Shown here: one piece after another, positions 50,682 to 58,349 of the stretch
Layout: every line of letters begins with the position of its first letter
How positions within the stretch are numbered: position 1 is the stretch's first letter
Source: an uncultured Selenomonadales bacterium
GTDB lineage: Bacteria > Bacillota > Negativicutes > Selenomonadales > Selenomonadaceae
Assembly (NCBI GenBank): GCA_937877565.1
Contig: CALFJB010000075.1
Coordinates: 62,001-126,000 of the forward strand
Reading direction: 5' to 3'
Length of the DNA stretch: 64,000 nucleotides
Notes under the pieces: model-generated
Seen by the model: the letters and a program-made list of their open reading frames with translations, nothing else
Told to the model about the DNA's origin: nothing
Database searches by the model: none
Program-made: the position numbers and the translations under genes

Positions 50682-51244
50682 TTTCCCGCCAAAAGTCTGT
50701 CGTAAAGCATACCTTTTTTGACAGGTTCAGAATTGCCGCCCAAAACGTCAACAATTTTGTAAGCAAACGGCATTGTAATTCCCGCGCCGCGACTTGTTAT
50801 TAAATTGCCGTCCTGTACAACCAATTCATCATCAATATAATTTGCGTCTGCGAACATTGCTTTTAATTCGTCTGAAGGAAATGAAGTTAAAGTTTTGCCC
50901 GCACTTACGCCCGCCGCTTTTAAAACCATTGGAGCCGCGCAAATTGCCGCCACAAATTTTTTGTCGTTTGAAATGAAATTTTTTACGATATTTAAAACGC
51001 GCTCATCTTTTGAAAGATTGGTTGAGCCCGGTTGACCGCCCGGCAAAATTACCATGTCATAATCTGCCAAATTGTTATCGCCCAAAATTTTATCAGCCTT
51101 CACTGTAATTTTGCGGCTGCTTGTTACAAATTCTTCAGCCAATGAAAACGATTCAATTTCAATTCCTGCGCGACGCAAAATGTCAATCGTAACAAGTGCC
51201 TCCGCCTCTTCAAAGCCGTTTGCCAATAAAATTGCAACTTTCAT
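50678..51244 (-). CDS. DJ-1/PfpI/ThiJ family protein
   Basis: A 188-residue class I glutamine-amidotransferase-like protein: VAILLANGFEEAEALVTIDILRRAGI with the conserved Glu, MVILPGGQPGSTNL, VAAICAAPMVLKAAG with the nucleophile Cys in AAICAAP, SRGAGITMPFAYKIVDVL. Linked to oxidative or glycation stress defence; substrate unclear. ATG 51244 after AAGGAG. Confidence 0.93.
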   Translation of the reverse strand: MKVAILLANGFEEAEALVTIDILRRAGIEIESFSLAEEFVTSSRKITVKADKILGDNNLADYDMVILPGGQPGSTNLSKDERVLNIVKNFISNDKKFVAAICAAPMVLKAAGVSAGKTLTSFPSDELKAMFADANYIDDELVVQDGNLITSRGAGITMPFAYKIVDVLGGNSEPVKKGMLYDRLLAGK

Positions 51245-51270
51245 TTTTAATTTTGCTCCTTTCGTTTTAG

Positions 51271-51348
51271 AGGAAACAGTTGACAGGATACAGGAAACAG
51301 TGTTTTGAAAATTTGAATCTGTATCCTGTTTCCTAAAGTCCGTTTCCT
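51271..51348. repeat. Inverted repeat built from AGGAAACAG-type units
   Basis: Left arm 51271-51300 and right arm 51319-51348 contain AGGAAACAG/AGGATACAG units in reshuffled order, so they pair partly. It overlaps the last codons of the YkgJ-like gene. Similar in design to 6215-6273. Confidence 0.6.
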
Positions 51349-51602
51349 AATTCTTTCAAATTTTTGCAAGCCAAATAATTCAGCCGCAAATATTCTTCTT
51401 CAGTAAAAGTTTCGGCAAAATATTTTTTATATCCTTTTTCGACGTTGCAAAAATCGGGGCGATTATTATAAATTGTGCAAAGATTAGTTTCAGTGTTCAA
51501 AAATTTACAAACGCCGTCGCCTCTGTCAAGATTTTTTGAAAGTTCACTTCGTCGAATATTTCTGCAACATAAGCCGCAACAATCGCAGTTAAATTTTTCC
51601 AT
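51333..51602 (-). CDS. YkgJ-family cysteine-cluster protein
   Basis: An 89-residue Cys-rich protein (CDCCGLCCRNIRRSEL, DGVCKFLNTETNLCTIYNNRPDFC) of the YkgJ type thought to bind a zinc or iron-sulfur site. Start ATG 51602, inside the end of the AAA gene, so translation is coupled. Its 3' end runs into the repeat 51271-51348. Confidence 0.85.
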   Translation of the reverse strand: MEKFNCDCCGLCCRNIRRSELSKNLDRGDGVCKFLNTETNLCTIYNNRPDFCNVEKGYKKYFAETFTEEEYLRLNYLACKNLKELGNGL

Positions 51603-52509
51603 TGTTTGCCCGCTTACTTTCCAAAATATTTTCTACCGCGTCAAATAAAATTTTCTTGTCAAGTTTGTTTGTATTTGTGTAAGACGCCTTGTATCTTGCC
51701 TTCAATGCAGTATTTTTAATATCGCCGTCGGGAACAAGTCGCGCAGCTTTAAAAGCGGCGTTTAAAACCGCGTTTGAAATGTCACTGCCGCTAAGTCCGT
51801 CAAATTTTTCTGCAAGTTCGTCAACGTCAAGATTTTCAAATTGTGCCGCAAATTCTTTTGGAATGTACATTGCCCAAAGTTTTTTCCTACATTCAACGTC
51901 GGGAAGTTCAAATTTTACGTGTACCGAAATTCGCCGCATAAAAGCAGGATCAAAATTTGAAATAAAATTCGTGGCAAAAATTATAAAGTCTTGGTATTCA
52001 TTCATCAGCATTAACATAACCGAGCGCGTCTGATTAACGCTGACATCAACCGCCTGTGTCATATTTGTAACGCGCTTGCTTAAAATTGCGTCCGCCTCGT
52101 CAAAAAATAAAATACTGCCCGAATTTTTCGCCGCCTCAAATGCTTTACGAATATTTTTCGGCGTTTCGCCAACGTACTTTGATTCAATATCCGCGTAGTT
52201 GACGATTAAAATTTTTTTGCCGAGTTGTTTGGCAATGGCATGAGCCGCCATAGTTTTACCCGTACCCGGCGCACCGTACAAATTTATTCCAACGCGCTTT
52301 GAATATTTGTGCGTCTTATTGAAGCCCCAAATATCAAAAACCAATTCTGAATTTTCGGCGTAAGTTGCCACGTCTAAAATTTGATCCTTCGTCGCTTGCG
52401 TCAAAATTATATCGTCCAAACAATAACGCGGCTCTTCAGGTATAAAAACGTTTTCCTCTTCAACTTTTTTAGTCTCCTTTGGAACTTCGCCTTTTTTGTT
52501 CACTGGCAT
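51589..52509 (-). CDS. AAA+ ATPase
   Basis: A 306-residue single-ring AAA+ protein, Cdc48/FtsH-like: Walker A NLYGAPGTGKTMAAHAIA, pore-like YVGETPKNIRKAF, Walker B GSILFFDEADAILS, sensor 1 IIFATNF, arginine finger DPAFMRRISVHV, sensor 2 DGLSGSDISNAVLNAA. No protease domain. Client unknown. ATG 52509 follows GGAGGTG. Overlaps the YkgJ gene by 14 bases. Confidence 0.92.
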   Translation of the reverse strand: MPVNKKGEVPKETKKVEEENVFIPEEPRYCLDDIILTQATKDQILDVATYAENSELVFDIWGFNKTHKYSKRVGINLYGAPGTGKTMAAHAIAKQLGKKILIVNYADIESKYVGETPKNIRKAFEAAKNSGSILFFDEADAILSKRVTNMTQAVDVSVNQTRSVMLMLMNEYQDFIIFATNFISNFDPAFMRRISVHVKFELPDVECRKKLWAMYIPKEFAAQFENLDVDELAEKFDGLSGSDISNAVLNAAFKAARLVPDGDIKNTALKARYKASYTNTNKLDKKILFDAVENILESKRANNGKI

Positions 52510-52540
52510 AAAATCACCTCCAAAATTATTTTATCATTTA

Positions 52541-52569
52541 TTGACTAAATCAACAATATTTGATATAAC
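52541..52569 (+). promoter_or_regulatory. Promoter of the MFS gene
   Basis: TTGACT (52541-52546), 17-base spacer, TATAAC (52564-52569). Confidence 0.65.
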
Positions 52570-52613
52570 ACAACGGCAGATTTATAATTTGGTTTATATA
52601 TTTGGGGAGTGAC

Positions 52614-53975
52614 TTGAAATTGATACTTGAACGCCTTGAAAAATTGCCCGTCGGTTCATTTCATTACAAATTGCTAATCGTTACCGGCTTAGGCTGGTTG
52701 TTCGATTCAATGGACACGGGGTTAATATCATTCGTGTTGCCGGTACTTGCGAAGGAATGGGGCTTGACGCCGGAACAAGTCGGCTGGATTGGCTCTGTTG
52801 GCTTAATTGGAATGGCTTTGGGCGCGGTAATTGCCGGAACTGTTGCAGATAAATTCGGCAGAAAAAATGTATTTGCAGCAACCGTCATTTTGTACAGCGT
52901 ATCAACGGGACTTTGCGCGGTGGCGTGGAACTATGAGTCGTTACTTGTTTTCAGATTTTTGGTAGGATTCGGATTGGGCGGCGAATTGCCTGTAGCCGCA
53001 ACTTTAATGAGTGAATACGCGCCTGCACATTTGCGCGGCAGATTTATAGTATTGCTTGAAAGTTTTTGGGGCTTAGGCTGGTTAGTTGCCGCGTGCATTT
53101 CGTATTTGTTAATTCCGGAATTTGGCTGGAAAATTGCATTTTGGATCGGCGCACTTCCGGCAGTTTACGTTTTCTTAATTCGGTTGCATATGCCGGAGTC
53201 GATAAGATATTTAATTTCAAAAAATCGAATTGACGACGCCAAAGAAATAATTTTAATGTTGGAACAAAAATTGGGCGTAAAAAGTCAGCCGTTTGAAAAT
53301 AAATTATCGCCCGCAGAATTAGGTTCAGAATCAACTGTTAAGCCCAAATTTTCTGCTTTATGGTCGCCGCAATTTCGCACAAGGACGATAATGCTTTGGT
53401 TTGCGTGGTTCGGAATTGTTTACAGCTACTACGGGATTTTTATGTGGTTGCCGTCAATCGTTTTCGCGCAGGGCTTCGCAGTCGTCAAAACTTTTGAATA
53501 TGTTTTGGTAATGACATTGGCGCAGTTGCCGGGATATTACGCGGCGGCGTGGCTTGTTGATATAATTGGCAGAAAATATACTTTGTCGCTGTTTTTGTTA
53601 ATGTCAGGAGTCTGCAGTTATTTCTTTGGGAACGCGGCAACGCCGACAGATTTATTAATGTGGGGCGCGGCAATGAGTTTCTTCAATTTGGGCGCGTGGG
53701 GCGTAATTTACACATATACGCCGGAACTTTATCCAACTTCAATACGTGCATTAGGTTCAGGTTGGGCGGCAGGATTCGGCAGAATTGGCGGAATGTTAGC
53801 CCCAATGTTAGTTGGCGTACTTTTGGCAAGTGGTGCAGAAATGAGCTTAATTTTTGCAATGTTTGCGTTTGTATTCGTGGCAGTTTCAGCGATTGTGCTT
53901 GGCTTGGGAATTGAAAGCAAGCAAAAATCACTTGAAGAAATTGAAAACATTGCTCCGGCAACTTCAAGAGGCTGA
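52614..53975 (+). CDS. MFS transporter, NiaP/AAHS-like
   Basis: A ~453-residue twelve-helix major facilitator: LEKLPVGSFHYKLLIVTGLGWLFDSMDTGLISFVLPVL, the loop motif ADKFGRKN (GxxxD-RxxRR type), FLVGFGLGGELPVAATLMSEYAPAHLRGR and TPELYPTSIRALGSGWAAGFGRIG. This matches the aromatic-acid/nicotinate group. Substrate not determinable. Several TTG codons could start it; GGGGAG at 52604-52609 favours 52614 or 52620. Stands alone. Confidence 0.9.
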   Translation: MKLILERLEKLPVGSFHYKLLIVTGLGWLFDSMDTGLISFVLPVLAKEWGLTPEQVGWIGSVGLIGMALGAVIAGTVADKFGRKNVFAATVILYSVSTGLCAVAWNYESLLVFRFLVGFGLGGELPVAATLMSEYAPAHLRGRFIVLLESFWGLGWLVAACISYLLIPEFGWKIAFWIGALPAVYVFLIRLHMPESIRYLISKNRIDDAKEIILMLEQKLGVKSQPFENKLSPAELGSESTVKPKFSALWSPQFRTRTIMLWFAWFGIVYSYYGIFMWLPSIVFAQGFAVVKTFEYVLVMTLAQLPGYYAAAWLVDIIGRKYTLSLFLLMSGVCSYFFGNAATPTDLLMWGAAMSFFNLGAWGVIYTYTPELYPTSIRALGSGWAAGFGRIGGMLAPMLVGVLLASGAEMSLIFAMFAFVFVAVSAIVLGLGIESKQKSLEEIENIAPATSRG

Positions 53976-54009
53976 AATTCAATTTTAGCCATTACAAAAA
54001 TAAAAAAAA

Positions 54010-54165
54010 CGGCAGTCACGGATGACTGCCGCCGCAGATTGATTCAAGGATTGAATCATCTGCGGAATTTTTCTTTCTTTGTACTAAAGAGCACGCCTGC
54101 TACGCAGCCGCGCAAGGCGTTTCTTTCTTTTTTCTAAAATGAAAGAAATGCCGTTTTAGATAAAA
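54010..54165. repeat. Structured intergenic element, class A copy 3
   Basis: 56-base double hairpin 54010-54065 (CGGCAGTC-ACGGAT-GACTGCCG; CCGCAGA...TTGATTCAA-GGA-TTGAATCA...TCTGCGG) after an A8 stretch, followed by the A/T-rich flank (TTTCTTTCTTTG...GCGTTTCTTTC...AATGAAAGAAATGCCG). A small GC-rich insertion (GCACGCCTGCTACGCAGCCGC region) lies in the flank. Between the MFS gene and rpe. Confidence 0.8.
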
Positions 54166-54214
54166 TGATTTTATAAAATAAAAAAAATCCCAAAAATTGA
54201 AAGGAGCTAAAAAA

Positions 54215-54901
54215 ATGGCTACAATAATTGCGCCGTCGATATTGTCGGCGGACTTTGCAAATTTGGCGGACGAACTCAAAAAAGTTGAAGACGCAGGCGC
54301 AGAATACATTCATATTGACGTAATGGACGGAACATTTGTACCCGAAATTACAATAGGCGCGGGCGTTGTAAAAAGTTTGCGTAAAGTTTCAAATTTATTT
54401 TTCGACGTTCATTTAATGGTTGAACATCCTGAAACGCAGATAAAATCTTTTGCAGACGCGGGCGCGGATTTAATAACTTTCCACGTTGAGGCGGCTAAAC
54501 ATTCACATAGAATTTTGCAACAAATTCATGAGCTTGGTTGCAAGGCGGGCGTGGCGTTGAATCCCGGCACTTCGCTTTCAATGGCTGAAGAACTTGTTGA
54601 AGACGCCGATTTAATTTTGATTATGACGGTAAATCCAGGTTACGCCGGACAAAAATTTATTGAATCGCAACTTGGCAAAATTCATATGCTTTACCATATG
54701 ATTGACGAAATGGAGACGGAGTGCGATATTCAAGTTGACGGCGGAATAAATCCTGAAACTTCCGTGCTTGTACGTGAAGCCGGCGCAAATATTTTAGTGG
54801 CGGGAAGTGCGATTTTCGGCGCGGCTGACATTGCGCAGGCAATTAAAGATATTCGCGGCAAAGAAATTCTTCATCACCATCACGACGAAGACGAGGAATA
54901 A
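54215..54901 (+). CDS. rpe: Ribulose-phosphate 3-epimerase
   Basis: A 228-residue TIM-barrel enzyme of the pentose phosphate pathway: IIAPSILSADFANLADELKK, HIDVMDGTFVPEITIGAGVVKSLRK, DVHLMVEHPE, MTVNPGYAGQKFI, QVDGGINPETSV, VAGSAIFGAADI. It carries a non-conserved acidic His-rich tail (HHHHDEDEE) that might bind metal. AAGGAG is 8 bases before ATG 54215. The PHP gene follows at 3 bases. Confidence 0.97.
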   Translation: MATIIAPSILSADFANLADELKKVEDAGAEYIHIDVMDGTFVPEITIGAGVVKSLRKVSNLFFDVHLMVEHPETQIKSFADAGADLITFHVEAAKHSHRILQQIHELGCKAGVALNPGTSLSMAEELVEDADLILIMTVNPGYAGQKFIESQLGKIHMLYHMIDEMETECDIQVDGGINPETSVLVREAGANILVAGSAIFGAADIAQAIKDIRGKEILHHHHDEDEE

Positions 54902-54904
54902 AAA

Positions 54905-55660
54905 ATGATTTTTGACTGTCACAACCACACAAAATTTTCAGCTGATTCAGAAATGCTTGCAACGGACGCCATTAAACGCGCTGAAAGTTTAAATCTTGGA
55001 ATAGTTTTTACTGAACACTTTGACTACAAATTGCCCGGCGACGTTGATTTTACTTTTGACGCGGCGGAATATATGAACGAATATAAAAATTTGCGCAGCG
55101 ACAAAGTTAAACTCGGCGTAGAAATTGGAATGGTTGACTACGCAAGAGAGGCGAATAAAAATTTTCTCAAACAAGCGAATTTCGATTTAGTAATTGGCTC
55201 AATTCACGTTTTGGACGGGTACGATACTTACAACCTTGAATATTACGCCGACAAAGATAAAATGACGGCGTACAAAAGATACTTTGCGGCAATGGCTGAA
55301 GAATCCGCCGTTGAAGATTTTGACGTTTTGGGACACATTGACTACATTTGCCGCGTTGCTCCGTACGATAACCCCGAAATTGAGTACGAAACTTTTAAAT
55401 CTGAAATTGACGAAGTTTTAAAAATTCTCGTTGAACGCGGAAAAATTTTGGAATTGAACACGCGCCGCCTTAATAAAAAAATCGCCGTAGAGGAGCTTAA
55501 ACCCGTCTACAAGCGTTACAAAGAGCTCGGCGGTAGATTTATTACTATTGGTTCAGATGCGCACGTTGTAGAGGCTGTAGGCGCAAATTTCGACGTGGCT
55601 TTAAAATTCGCTGAAGAATTAAATTTGACGGTTGCAAATGTTGAAAATTTCCGCCGCTAA
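54905..55660 (+). CDS. PHP-domain phosphatase, HisJ-like
   Basis: A 251-residue PHP-fold metal-dependent phosphatase: IFDCHNHTKFSADSEML, IVFTEHFDYKLPGD, VIGSIHVLDG, VLGHIDYICRVAPY, FITIGSDAHVVEAVG, all metal-ligand segments. This matches the histidinol-phosphatase family, but no other his genes lie here, so substrate is uncertain. GAGGA is 7-8 bases before ATG 54905; operon with rpe. Confidence 0.88.
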   Translation: MIFDCHNHTKFSADSEMLATDAIKRAESLNLGIVFTEHFDYKLPGDVDFTFDAAEYMNEYKNLRSDKVKLGVEIGMVDYAREANKNFLKQANFDLVIGSIHVLDGYDTYNLEYYADKDKMTAYKRYFAAMAEESAVEDFDVLGHIDYICRVAPYDNPEIEYETFKSEIDEVLKILVERGKILELNTRRLNKKIAVEELKPVYKRYKELGGRFITIGSDAHVVEAVGANFDVALKFAEELNLTVANVENFRR

Positions 55661-55778
55661 AATTTTGTCAGCAATACAAATAATATTCGTTAAATAATTA
55701 AATTTAAAAATTTTCGCAGGATTTAAGCGATAAAAAATAGAAATATAACCACTGAAAACGACCGAAAGGAGCTTTTCA

Positions 55779-56759
55779 ATGGATTATTTTTTAGTTATGT
55801 TAGCAACGGTTGCGGTAATTTTCGGCGGTAAAGCTGCTTGGGACTGGAAAAAAAATCGCACGCCGCAACTTGACTTAGAAGAGTTGGAAGAAGATCGCGC
55901 AGAATATCTTCAAGAAAATTTTGATAAGGCAATGGAAGACTTCAAATACATTGAAGAGGCGCGAAAAAAAATTTCTGACCGCGAACTTTCAGCGCAGCTC
56001 AATCGTATGCAAAAAGTTGCGCGTAGACTTTTGGCAAATCTTGAAAAAAATCCTGAAAGAATCCCGCTTGCATACAAGTTTATTGATTATTATCAAGACC
56101 GCGCCGTTAAAATCGTCAAGCAATATCAAGAATTGGAAGAAACCGAACTTTCAACCGACCGCGTAAAAGATTTAAAAAGCCGAATGAAGCAAACACTTTC
56201 CGCGCTTGATGACGCCTACGCCGATCAATTTGAACACGTTCTGAACGATCAGATAATTTCTGCAGACGCCGAATTGACAGTTATGCAACAACAACTTGAC
56301 GCCGAAGGAATTAAAAGCCGCACGGTGGACGTTGGCGAAGTTGACGAATATGGAAACGTGCGAATTGACAGGGATTTATTAAATCAGCCGTTGGGCGGAA
56401 TTGAAAGTAATGAAATAAAAAATTTGCCGGTTGGCTCAATTAACGGTACAAAAGTTCGCCACCGTCGCCGCACTTACGAAATTGAAGACGCACAATCTTT
56501 TCCTGAACATGAACGCCCTGAAATTATTCAGCAAAAATTGATTCAATCTGCGCTTGCAATTTTTCTTGGTGGTATAGGTGCGCACAAATTTTATCAAGGC
56601 AAAACTTTTCAAGGCGTTATGTATTTAATATTTTGCTGGACGTTTTTACCGGGCTTTGTCGGCTTTATTGAAGGTGTACGTTATTTGTTTATGCCGGTTG
56701 AAGATTTTTATGATCAGTACCTTAAGGACGACAAAAATAATCGACCGCGCCGAAGATAA
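55779..56759 (+). CDS. XpaC-like protein with C-terminal TM2 domain
   Basis: A 326-residue membrane protein. N-terminal helix ~5-20, a coiled-coil region (~35-190) like XpaC (5-bromo-4-chloroindolyl phosphate hydrolysis) proteins, a linker, then TM2 (AIFLGGIGAHKFYQGKTFQGVMYLIFCWTFLPGFVGFIEGVRYLF). The fusion suggests a phosphatase-like or structural envelope protein. AAGGAG precedes ATG 55779. Confidence 0.8.
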   Translation: MDYFLVMLATVAVIFGGKAAWDWKKNRTPQLDLEELEEDRAEYLQENFDKAMEDFKYIEEARKKISDRELSAQLNRMQKVARRLLANLEKNPERIPLAYKFIDYYQDRAVKIVKQYQELEETELSTDRVKDLKSRMKQTLSALDDAYADQFEHVLNDQIISADAELTVMQQQLDAEGIKSRTVDVGEVDEYGNVRIDRDLLNQPLGGIESNEIKNLPVGSINGTKVRHRRRTYEIEDAQSFPEHERPEIIQQKLIQSALAIFLGGIGAHKFYQGKTFQGVMYLIFCWTFLPGFVGFIEGVRYLFMPVEDFYDQYLKDDKNNRPRRR

Positions 56760-56760
56760 A

Positions 56761-56793
56761 AAAAGACGCCGGAATTAATTTCCGACGTTTTTT
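56761..56793. terminator. Bidirectional terminator
   Basis: AAAGACGCCGGAA-TTAA-TTTCCGACGTTTTTT, placed between convergent genes. Confidence 0.85.
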
Positions 56794-56809
56794 AATTTGT
56801 AGAAAAAAT

Positions 56810-57160
56810 TTAGTCAAGAATCAGCGATTTATTTTTGAGAATTTCAAGACCGGGCGCACAAGCTCCACAATCGCAGAATTTAGCACCGCTTGCTTTGAGT
56901 TCATCAGCATGAGCGGCGAATTTTTTTGCGCCGTCTTCGCCAAAAATTTGCGCGGGGATTTCAGAATGTGCAAATTCTACAAGATGCTCAATATCTGTAA
57001 CGTCGCCTTCAAGTTCGGCAATAAGTTTTTGTGCGGCGTCTTTTTCGTCAGCCGTTCCAATGGAGTCAATCCAATTCTGTGCAATTTCTTTCAAGCCGCT
57101 GTAACAACTTGGCGCGGCTATCATTTTTTTTGCCAATTCGATAACGTCTGCTTTTTTCAA
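56810..57160 (-). CDS. Uncharacterised small protein with C-terminal Cys motif
   Basis: A 116-residue soluble protein: KKADVIELAKKMIAAPSCY, LIAELEGDVTDIEHLVEFAHS, FGEDGAKKFAAHADELKASGAKFCDCGACAPGLEIL. The CDCGAC cluster could bind metal. Not recognised as a known family. AAGGAG is ~9 bases before TTG 57160. Follows the small-paralogue pair in the same direction. Confidence 0.6.
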   Translation of the reverse strand: MKKADVIELAKKMIAAPSCYSGLKEIAQNWIDSIGTADEKDAAQKLIAELEGDVTDIEHLVEFAHSEIPAQIFGEDGAKKFAAHADELKASGAKFCDCGACAPGLEILKNKSLILD

Positions 57161-57178
57161 GTGAAACACTCCTTAAAA

Positions 57179-57622
57179 TTATTTGTCTTTAGGAAAATAT
57201 TTATTCATATAAACTTCAAAATTTTTGGCGCGGCTGTCAGCTTCAGCGGCTTCAGCTTGCAATTTGCTATGAACTTCCGCGCTTAAATCCTTTAAAATAT
57301 TTTCGTTTTGCAAAATCAATTCGGCAACCATTGAACGCCCCATTGCGATACCTGCCTGAAACGCTTCAGGATCGTTTTTAAATTGTTCGATTTTAGCTTT
57401 TAACTGTTCGTCTTTGTCATTGATATTTGCCGCTAAAGCAAAAAAATCATTAAAATGTTTTTCGACGTAAGCATTTTGATCTTCAACCGTCATTGCGGCG
57501 TATTGGCGAAATTCCGGCTCTTTTTCTTTGAGTTTGTTGTCGATTTTATTTCCAACAAAAACAATCCCAACAATACCGAGTAAAGCCAAAATTCCAACAG
57601 CAATTAACAATTTTTTCAACAT
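57179..57622 (-). CDS. Membrane-anchored small protein, paralogue 1
   Basis: A 147-residue protein: TM helix ~5-24 (LLIAVGILALLGIVGIVFVG), then KEPEFRQYAAMTVEDQNAYVEKHFNDF, FKNDPEAFQAGIAMGRSMVAELILQNENILKDLSAEV. Clearly paralogous to the next gene. Function not known. Confidence 0.75.
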   Translation of the reverse strand: MLKKLLIAVGILALLGIVGIVFVGNKIDNKLKEKEPEFRQYAAMTVEDQNAYVEKHFNDFFALAANINDKDEQLKAKIEQFKNDPEAFQAGIAMGRSMVAELILQNENILKDLSAEVHSKLQAEAAEADSRAKNFEVYMNKYFPKDK

Positions 57623-57654
57623 AATTTGTCAAACTCCTTTAGATAAAAATTTTT

Positions 57655-58119
57655 TTATTGTTTGAGTTTATACTCATTGATTAACTTTTTATATTCCAAA
57701 TAGTTGGTGTCTTTTTCATTTTTCTCATCTTGCAATTTCTGTAAAACATCTGCGCTTAAATCTTTGGTAATGTTTTCATTTGCCAAAATAAACGTTGCAA
57801 CTATCGAACGCCCCCAATTAACTTTTGCTTGAAATATTTCGGGATCGCTATCAAGTTGTTTCATAACAGTTTGAAATTCAGCCAATTCTTCATCACTTTC
57901 ACCGGCAAGCGACGAAATTAAATTGTAAAAGGCGTCAACATTCTTTGAAACGTAAGCGTTTTGTTCTTCAGTCGTCATTGTAACATATTGGCGAAATTCC
58001 GGCTCGCGTTTTTCAAGTTCGCCCGTGATTTTATTTCCGACGTAATACGTGCCGCCGACCAAAACAATAACGCCAATTATCGTTAAAGCTCCAATAACCA
58101 TTAAAATTTTTTTAATCAA
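57655..58119 (-). CDS. Membrane-anchored small protein, paralogue 2
   Basis: A 154-residue paralogue: TM ~6-28, KREPEFRQYVTMTTEEQNAYVSKNVDAF, DSDPEIFQAKVNWGRSIVATFILANENITKDLSADV. Conserved E-P-E-F-R-Q-Y and N-E-N-I-x-K-D-L-S-A motifs with paralogue 1 indicate a tandem duplication. TTG 58119 lies 8 bases after AAGGAG, immediately beside the activase-end remnant. Confidence 0.75.
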   Translation of the reverse strand: MIKKILMVIGALTIIGVIVLVGGTYYVGNKITGELEKREPEFRQYVTMTTEEQNAYVSKNVDAFYNLISSLAGESDEELAEFQTVMKQLDSDPEIFQAKVNWGRSIVATFILANENITKDLSADVLQKLQDEKNEKDTNYLEYKKLINEYKLKQ

Positions 58120-58133
58120 TTCAACAACTCCTT

Positions 58134-58232
58134 AGCTTGCTTGATTTTTCGTAGCATCAAACGTTAATTTGCATCTCAGTTAATCGCCACAATATTAACA
58201 TTTTCGTAACTTTTGCGCAAGTTGTGTGATAT
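58134..58232 (-). pseudogene. Decayed copy of the 3' end of the activase gene
   Basis: ~99 bases aligning with the end of the activase gene (60542-60688), same orientation, with an internal deletion. Shared blocks are AGCTTGCTTGATTTTT, AATCGCCACAATATT and CGTAACTTT(T/C)GCGCA. It has stop codons and no start. It suggests duplication of the gene end at an insertion. Confidence 0.75.
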
Positions 58233-58276
58233 GTTTAGAATCAAGAAACGCACTTTTTTATCGATACAATTATTGT

Positions 58277-58305
58277 TTGTGAAAATAAATTCTTTGGTTT
58301 ATAAT
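58277..58305 (+). promoter_or_regulatory. Promoter of the pseudo-RNase III gene
   Basis: TTGTGA (58277-58282), 17-base spacer, TATAAT (58300-58305), ~45 bases before the GTG start. Confidence 0.6.
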
Positions 58306-58349
58306 TCAGTTCAAATAAAAAATGAATTTTTAAGTTTGGAGGTAGCTGT

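Noticed and set aside
57151..57170. Second parS-like stretch near 57.16 kb (GTGTTTCACTTGAAAAA)
   Set aside because: The second half does not match, and the sequence is explained by the ribosome binding site and start of the small gene.
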